From the NCBI RefSeq assembly GCF_023218935.1, contig NZ_JAJIAL010000014.1: a stretch of 27,069 nt of DNA, one strand, 5' to 3'. The position numbers were made by a program, and so were the translations under genes. This DNA comes from Fructobacillus cardui. Its GTDB lineage: Bacteria; Bacillota; Bacilli; Lactobacillales; Lactobacillaceae. The notes under the pieces are model-generated. The model had not been told where the DNA came from. It searched no databases and saw nothing but the letters and a program-made list of their open reading frames with translations. Shown one piece after another: positions 23,239-27,069 of the stretch. How positions within the stretch are numbered: position 1 is the first letter of the stretch; every line of letters begins with the position of its first letter.

Positions 23239-24379
23239 CATTTTACGCGATTTCTTTTTATCGAGGATTAAGTCAAAACCAACAAAATCTTTGCCCTTAT
23301 AACGCTTCTTAGCAAGCTGACCCTTCCTTGGCAGTGTAAGATTTCCCTTTTTTGTTAACGGCTGGAAAGGAAATAACTTCCCCCGCCAATAACTGCGCCA
23401 CTTCTTCTGCCGTAAAACGGTGTCCCGAAAACGAGGCATTAAAGGACACTTCTTCGCCTTGCCATTCACCGCTTACTTTTTCTTTGGGTTCATAGCTGGC
23501 TGGCTTCTTAATAGCCCTTTCTAATTGCTTAACGTTTTCAGCCATGATGGGTAAATCATGAGCCACCGTCACATTCAAGGAATGTAAAGCCTCATCAGGT
23601 GTCATCTCAAAGCGCCCCACTTGGTCAAAAATGTCAAAGACTCGCTTGGTCGTCTTGGGATTGGCAATATAAGTACCTTGTACTAGAATCGCCGCCGCCA
23701 TGCCATTATCTGTCAAGGTAATCTTTCCTTTTTTGTCAATCATATAGGCCTTTTGCCCACTCGTCAACTCCCCATACGTATTGGTTCTGGTGGCACCAGT
23801 GCCAATATTATATTTTTCAAGAAAGGTTTTCAACCATTTCCAGGTGGGTGTTGTTGGTTTCTTATTCTGTCCCTCGTAAACCAAACGTTGGGCCTGTTGG
23901 CCAATCCCTTGCGTAGAACGGTTACGATCTTCTTCCTCGTCTTGGTCTTGGTAAACCAAGTGCCACCCTTGACTTTGCGGTTGATTAATCGTCGTCGTAA
24001 AGTTTGGTAATTCGGTTAACTGGGCTTTGACTTGTGTATAGTGATAATTCTCAGCCATCATCGCTAAGTAGTTCTTGGCCAAGACTTCATAGATTTTAGC
24101 CGCTGAAGGACCATAAGCCATGAGTGCCTCTAGGGAACTGGGCACCACTGGACCGGGTCGGTTGGCGCCGTGCGCCCCTTTTTCTTGCACATGGGTCTTT
24201 CGTGGATCTCGAACCGTCAGTAAATTGACGTCAACCCCTACTACCTTGGCAATACCCTCAACCAATGGTCGTAAATCTTCATACTGTTCAGGGGTAATCG
24301 TCTTATCTTCTGTTCGTGGATAAGACACAATCTTGGCTTCATAGAGCTTTTGGTAAGTAGATGCCACTTCTTTAAAAGC
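23230..24379 (-). pseudogene. Type IA topoisomerase (TopB/TrsI-like), truncated and frameshifted
   Basis: The remaining part starts near KEVASTYQKLYEAKIV and has the active-site tyrosine box SYPRTED, followed by the DNA-gate region with GATRTNTYGEL and a zinc-less tail. The whole N-terminal Toprim domain is absent, cut at about 24375 where plus-strand DNA of another origin begins. The main frame ends SYTAKEGSAC at 23309; one base away it continues QLAKKRYKGKDFVGFDLILD to a lysine-rich end at 23230. One G too many in GAAGGGTCAG (minus strand) explains the shift. Plasmid-borne topoisomerases of this type accompany conjugation genes in many Gram-positive plasmids. The fragment cannot be active. 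Confidence 0.8.
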
Positions 24380-24618
24380 CAGAAGATATTGATAAAATTT
24401 ATTTTAATGGTTTTCGTCGCAATACCCCGCCAAAAGGAAGAAGTCCTTTCAACTCGTTAAAAGTTCAATCTATCCTTCCAAGAAAAGTCTGGGAACAAGT
24501 TAAGGACCATCCTGAAATATCTGTTCGATTTACTACTAATGGCTATCAATCTTCAGCCGATGAAGTCCTCGCTATTAAAGAACACTGGACAAAGATTAAA
24601 AATGAAAATAATCTGTAA
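24376..24618 (+). pseudogene. 3' fragment of an unrecognised plus-strand gene
   Basis: An open frame without start codon reads KPEDIDKIYFNGFRRNTP and continues through WEQVKDHP, FTTNGYQSSADEVLAIKEHW to TAA at 24616-24618. Composition and the absence of stops over 80 codons suggest the end of a real gene fused to the topoisomerase fragment by a deletion or insertion near 24375. It converges on the minus-strand gene at 24622. The family is not recognised. Confidence 0.5.
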
Positions 24619-24621
24619 GAT

Positions 24622-25035
24622 TTATCCCAAAATATAGTAAAGCGTCTGCTTGTCAGACTCTTTTTTCTTGGCCTCCTGATAATTATTGAAAAATTCATAT
24701 GCCTCAGTAGCTACTCGCATATACTCTTCTAAAGTATATTCTCTTTCAGGCTCAATGGTCTTACAATTTCCACTTTCAACCATCCAAAGAACCAACTGAT
24801 AATCGGGCTGGTTAAATGGCAGTCCAGTTCCCAGATTCAGAAATCCCTCGACTTGTTGACAGTATTCTCGAGCATCTCCCAAGCAAGATGTTCGCATCAG
24901 GGTTTCTTCAATAAACGATGGATCAGTTGACTTCATCCATTTTGTAATCGCCTCCCTAATAACGAACTTATCCCCTTGTCCTTTTTGTCGCCGCGTGATG
25001 TTGTAATAATCATTATCTTTGACAAAAAAAGCATA
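24622..25035 (-). CDS. Unrecognised soluble protein, open beyond its ATG
   Basis: The shortest model starts at ATG 24936 (MKSTDPSFIEE) and gives 104 aa, rich in acidic residues and aromatic amino acids, ending TLYYILG. The same frame is open upstream without a start (YAFFVKDNDYYNITRR to DKFVIREAITKW) right up to the stop codon of the Mob relaxase fragment. The relaxase TAA may therefore be a nonsense change and this region its former C-terminus, or a deletion may have joined two genes in frame. A GGGAGG site about 15 bases before ATG 24936 is too distant to decide. No function is claimed. Confidence 0.45.
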   Translation of the reverse strand, partial: YAFFVKDNDYYNITRRQKGQGDKFVIREAITKWMKSTDPSFIEETLMRTSCLGDAREYCQQVEGFLNLGTGLPFNQPDYQLVLWMVESGNCKTIEPEREYTLEEYMRVATEAYEFFNNYQEAKKKESDKQTLYYILG

Positions 25036-25953
25036 TTAGCCGTTCTCTAATTCATCTAATTGTGACCCATAAATCAAAACTTGGGCTTGGTCATCAGAGC
25101 CGAAGTCCACATTGACATACAAACCTTGACTCGTTTTGGAATAAATCTGCCAAGGTTCAATCACCACACGCCAACCAAAGTCTTCTTGTTCTTGTTCAAT
25201 GTTTTCTTGATAATTTTGCACGACTTCGGCCACACTGACTTGCACATCATTTTCTGCTAAGCGCTTTTCCATGTTGGCCATTTGATACAATTCTGGCTGT
25301 TTTTTATCCAAACTGCGCACCCGAGTCCATTGTTGCTGATCACTATCGGCCAATTTAAATTTGGTGTGTTGGCCACTTGTATCGACTTGTAAATGAATGG
25401 CCGCCGCTTTTTCTAAGAAGTCCATCTTGGAATTCGCATTGGCTAACAAGTAGTCTAGGCGAGCTTTGATTTTTTTGCGGTATAAGTTTTCCGTTTGCCA
25501 TTTCGTATAACGTTGGTGGCTGGACTTCATACCCGGTTCAATAATCTTCGCCCCATAACGACTGGCAATTTTGTTTGAAATATCGCCATATTGTTTCGCC
25601 GTCCCTTTCTGCCAACGAAAAGCCGAGCCATCCAGGGAACTCACGTGGTTAAAGATAATATGGTTATGCAAATGGTCTTGGTCTAAATGAGTGGCAATGA
25701 CAAATTGATAATCTCCACCGGTTAATTCCAGGACCGTTTTTCGGCCAATCTCATGGACCTCTTCGGGCGTTAATGGATCATCTGGACTAAAGGATTGAAT
25801 TAAATGGTGGGCTAACTGGGGACTACCCCGCCCGGTGATTTTTTGTAAATCCTGATACTCAAAAGGAATTAGATGCCCTTGGTCATCAAAGTTTAAATCC
25901 TTCCCTTTTTCCATATACGCCAACATTTGCGTCGCTAACGAGCAAGGATCCAT
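25036..25953 (-). pseudogene. MobA-type plasmid relaxase, N-terminally truncated
   Basis: The frame reads from DPCSLATQMLAYMEKGKDLN and has the metal-binding histidine motif HLDQDHLHNHIIFNHVS (three-histidine motif of MOBP/MOBQ-type relaxases) near residues 88-104, followed by a helical region. The first part, which should hold the catalytic tyrosine, is missing. The ATG at 25953 is at the junction with the RepA_N remnant and is probably accidental. It is unrelated to the MobT relaxase at 16.4 kb and must come from another, smaller mobilisable plasmid. Confidence 0.8.
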
Positions 25954-26534
25954 ATTGATTTCTTAACTGTTCAAGTGTTCGTTTTTTAACTGGCGATATG
26001 CTGGATCCAGTTTCTTGGGTGTATTGCTCAATCAGTAAATCAATATCCGATTGCGCTTGCGTATATACATAGTCATCATCATCTTTATCATTAAAATCAT
26101 TATAGATAGACCCGATATTTCCGGGTTCTTGACCCCGATTTTCTCGGGGTCCGCTGTTCATGCGGGTTTGACCCTGTGGATAACTCATTTTCTACGGTGA
26201 CCATGCCAAGATAAAGACGATTTGGTTTGTTCAGACCCTGCCGTTCTTCTTCAAGCAACCCATGTTGGTTAAGATCTTTTTTGATTGAGCGGGCTTTATC
26301 TTCCCCACAATTCAAGATAGTAGCAAGCTCTTTAACCGTGTACAAAAAATAGATCATGCCATCTTTATCGACCCACCCGTTTTTTTCTGATAGTTCAAAG
26401 CGATGCCTGAGAATAGCATAAGCTGTCTTAGACTCAAGTTTCATTTTTTTATATTTATCAAGCTTGAAAAAAGCTTGTGGCAGTCGGTAAAATTGTTCAA
26501 ATGCCTGAACCTGTTGAATTGATATTCTTTGCAT
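25948..26534 (-). pseudogene. RepA_N replication initiator, frameshifted and cut
   Basis: The N-terminal part from ATG 26534 has the RepA_N signature: FYRLPQAFFKLDKYKKMKL, AYAILRHRFELSEKNGW, IYFLYTVKELATILNCG and DKARSIKKDL. After ENELSTG (near 26170) the sensible frame moves by one base to QTRMNSGPRENRGQEPG and a short conserved helix (LLIEQYTQETG, KKRTLEQLRNQY). One extra G in ACAGGGTCAA accounts for the shift. The C-terminal part is lost where the Mob fragment begins near 25950. Replication from this gene is not expected in its present state. Confidence 0.8.
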
Positions 26535-26535
26535 A

Positions 26536-26748
26536 TTAGACCTCTACCTTTGCCATAAACTCTGATATAGTCATGCCCATTGCTTGAGCAATGCCCGTTG
26601 CATGAACAGTGGTGAGAGATTTGACTTGGCCGCGTTCAAGATTAGAAATGATTGTTTGTGTGACCCCAGCTCTTTTCGCAAATTCTGTTTGCGACAGCCG
26701 ACGTCGATTGCGATATTCTTTAATGAAAATGCCAACATTTTGTTTCAT
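26536..26748 (-). CDS. Small XRE-family regulator, 70 aa
   Basis: ATG 26748 (MKQNVGIFIKEY) is preferred because CGAGGTAATC is its ribosome site; an upstream in-frame ATG at 26787 adds an unlikely extension. The product is one lambda-repressor-like helix-turn-helix domain (about residues 6-60: LSQTEFAKRAGVTQTIISNLERG, then AQAMGMTISEF). It lies one base before the RepA_N gene and probably regulated it. It is the only intact gene in the right plasmid-derived arm. Confidence 0.85.
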   Translation of the reverse strand: MKQNVGIFIKEYRNRRRLSQTEFAKRAGVTQTIISNLERGQVKSLTTVHATGIAQAMGMTISEFMAKVEV

Positions 26749-26783
26749 GATTACCTCGTTTATGTATTTTGACTTAAAAAAGC

Positions 26784-26816
26784 GCAAAAAAAATAAGCCA
26801 ACGAATATTGGCTTAT
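26784..26816 (-). terminator. Terminator between right repeat and XRE gene
   Basis: ATAAGCCAA (26793-26801) and TTGGCTTAT (26808-26816) form a perfect nine-pair stem. Read leftwards it is followed by about eight T, giving a strong terminator or attenuator in the leader of the XRE gene. The remaining 26817-26968 shows only small dyads around AGCTAGCT and ATAAC. Confidence 0.75.
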
Positions 26817-26968
26817 CACTTTTAGCTAAAGTTAACTTATTTTATGAAAAACAAAATAAAAAAATAAGATAACGGAAGCTAGCTTATGTTACCAAGAAAA
26901 AGCACATGATAACCGTTGCTATATAAGCGTTTTAAGCACCTTCGTTACCTTTTATTCTACAAAATACG

Positions 26969-27068
26969 GTCAAGTCTTAATGCAACAGTTTAAAAATTTT
27001 TTTTGTTATAACCCCGTTAAAGCTGATTATAGCAAGCTTTTTAAGTTTTTTAATAATTTGTGTTCACT
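26969..27068. repeat. Right inverted terminal repeat (100 bp)
   Basis: This is the inverted partner of bases 1-100 with seven mismatches. One extra A follows at 27069, so the repeat may extend beyond the window. Inner similarity ends at GTCAA (26969-26973), exactly as on the left. Confidence 0.9.
27026..27053 (-). promoter_or_regulatory. Inward-facing extended -10 promoter in right repeat
   Basis: The mirror image of the left site: TGCTATAAT on the minus strand (TATAAT at 27026-27031) with the same weak -35. Its transcript would run towards the XRE gene and first meet the hairpin at 26784-26816. Confidence 0.5.
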
Positions 27069-27069
27069 A

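Noticed and set aside
25945..25950. BamHI site GGATCC at the Rep-Mob junction as a sign of cloning
   Set aside because: Another such site lies about 55 bases away in the same remnant; a single hexamer at a junction is weak evidence.

Overview
The window looks like an accessory element (conjugative plasmid or integrative conjugative element) from a low-GC Gram-positive, most likely a member of the Lactobacillaceae. The reasons are the KxYKxGKxW signal peptide and LPxTG anchor on the adhesin, Tn916/ICEBs1-type Tcp conjugation proteins, strong GGAGG-type ribosome sites with some TTG/GTG starts, IS30-family transposases and RepA_N/Mob plasmid debris. The species cannot be named from this alone.

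Layout. (1) Bases 1-100 and 26969-27068 form an inverted terminal repeat with 93 of 100 positions identical; each copy holds an inward-facing promoter-like site, and on both sides a terminator-like hairpin follows further inside. (2) Bases about 240-750 are gene-free, rich in stem-loops and end in an intrinsic terminator: a candidate large structured RNA or leader. (3) 788-4726 encodes an unrecognised 248-aa protein, a repeat-rich membrane-anchored surface protein, and a 781-aa thioester/Cna-B adhesin with a sorting signal. (4) 4776-15192 is a compact conjugation operon: TcpC, TcpD, TcpE, a VirB6/ConG-like channel protein, a lysozyme-CHAP wall hydrolase, two small bitopic proteins, a membrane-anchored thioredoxin-like protein, the VirB4-like ATPase and an FtsK-like coupling protein. 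(5) 15416-18906 holds small helical proteins, a MOBT-type oriT, the large Rep_trans/MobT relaxase, a 56-aa protein missed by long-ORF calling, and a small protein with an EF-hand-like loop. (6) 19158-20330 is a divergent, intact IS30-family transposase, the last gene on the plus strand. (7) From 20.9 kb on, nearly all genes are on the minus strand and are broken: a frameshifted IS30 copy, a second IS30 remnant, a topoisomerase fragment, a Mob relaxase fragment, a RepA_N fragment, and an intact small XRE regulator next to the right terminal repeat.

How it may work. MobT would nick oriT at 16.28 kb, the FtsK-like protein would pass the DNA to the Tcp/VirB4/VirB6 channel, the wall hydrolase would open the peptidoglycan, and the adhesin could stabilise cell contact. 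No integrase, excisionase, ImmR/ImmA pair, partition system or intact plasmid initiator is visible, so how the element is maintained is open.

The order of conjugation genes differs from Tn916/ICEBs1. Many genes, mainly short ones and those of the right arm, carry single-base indels, mostly in G runs. These could be real decay or assembly errors and should be settled first.
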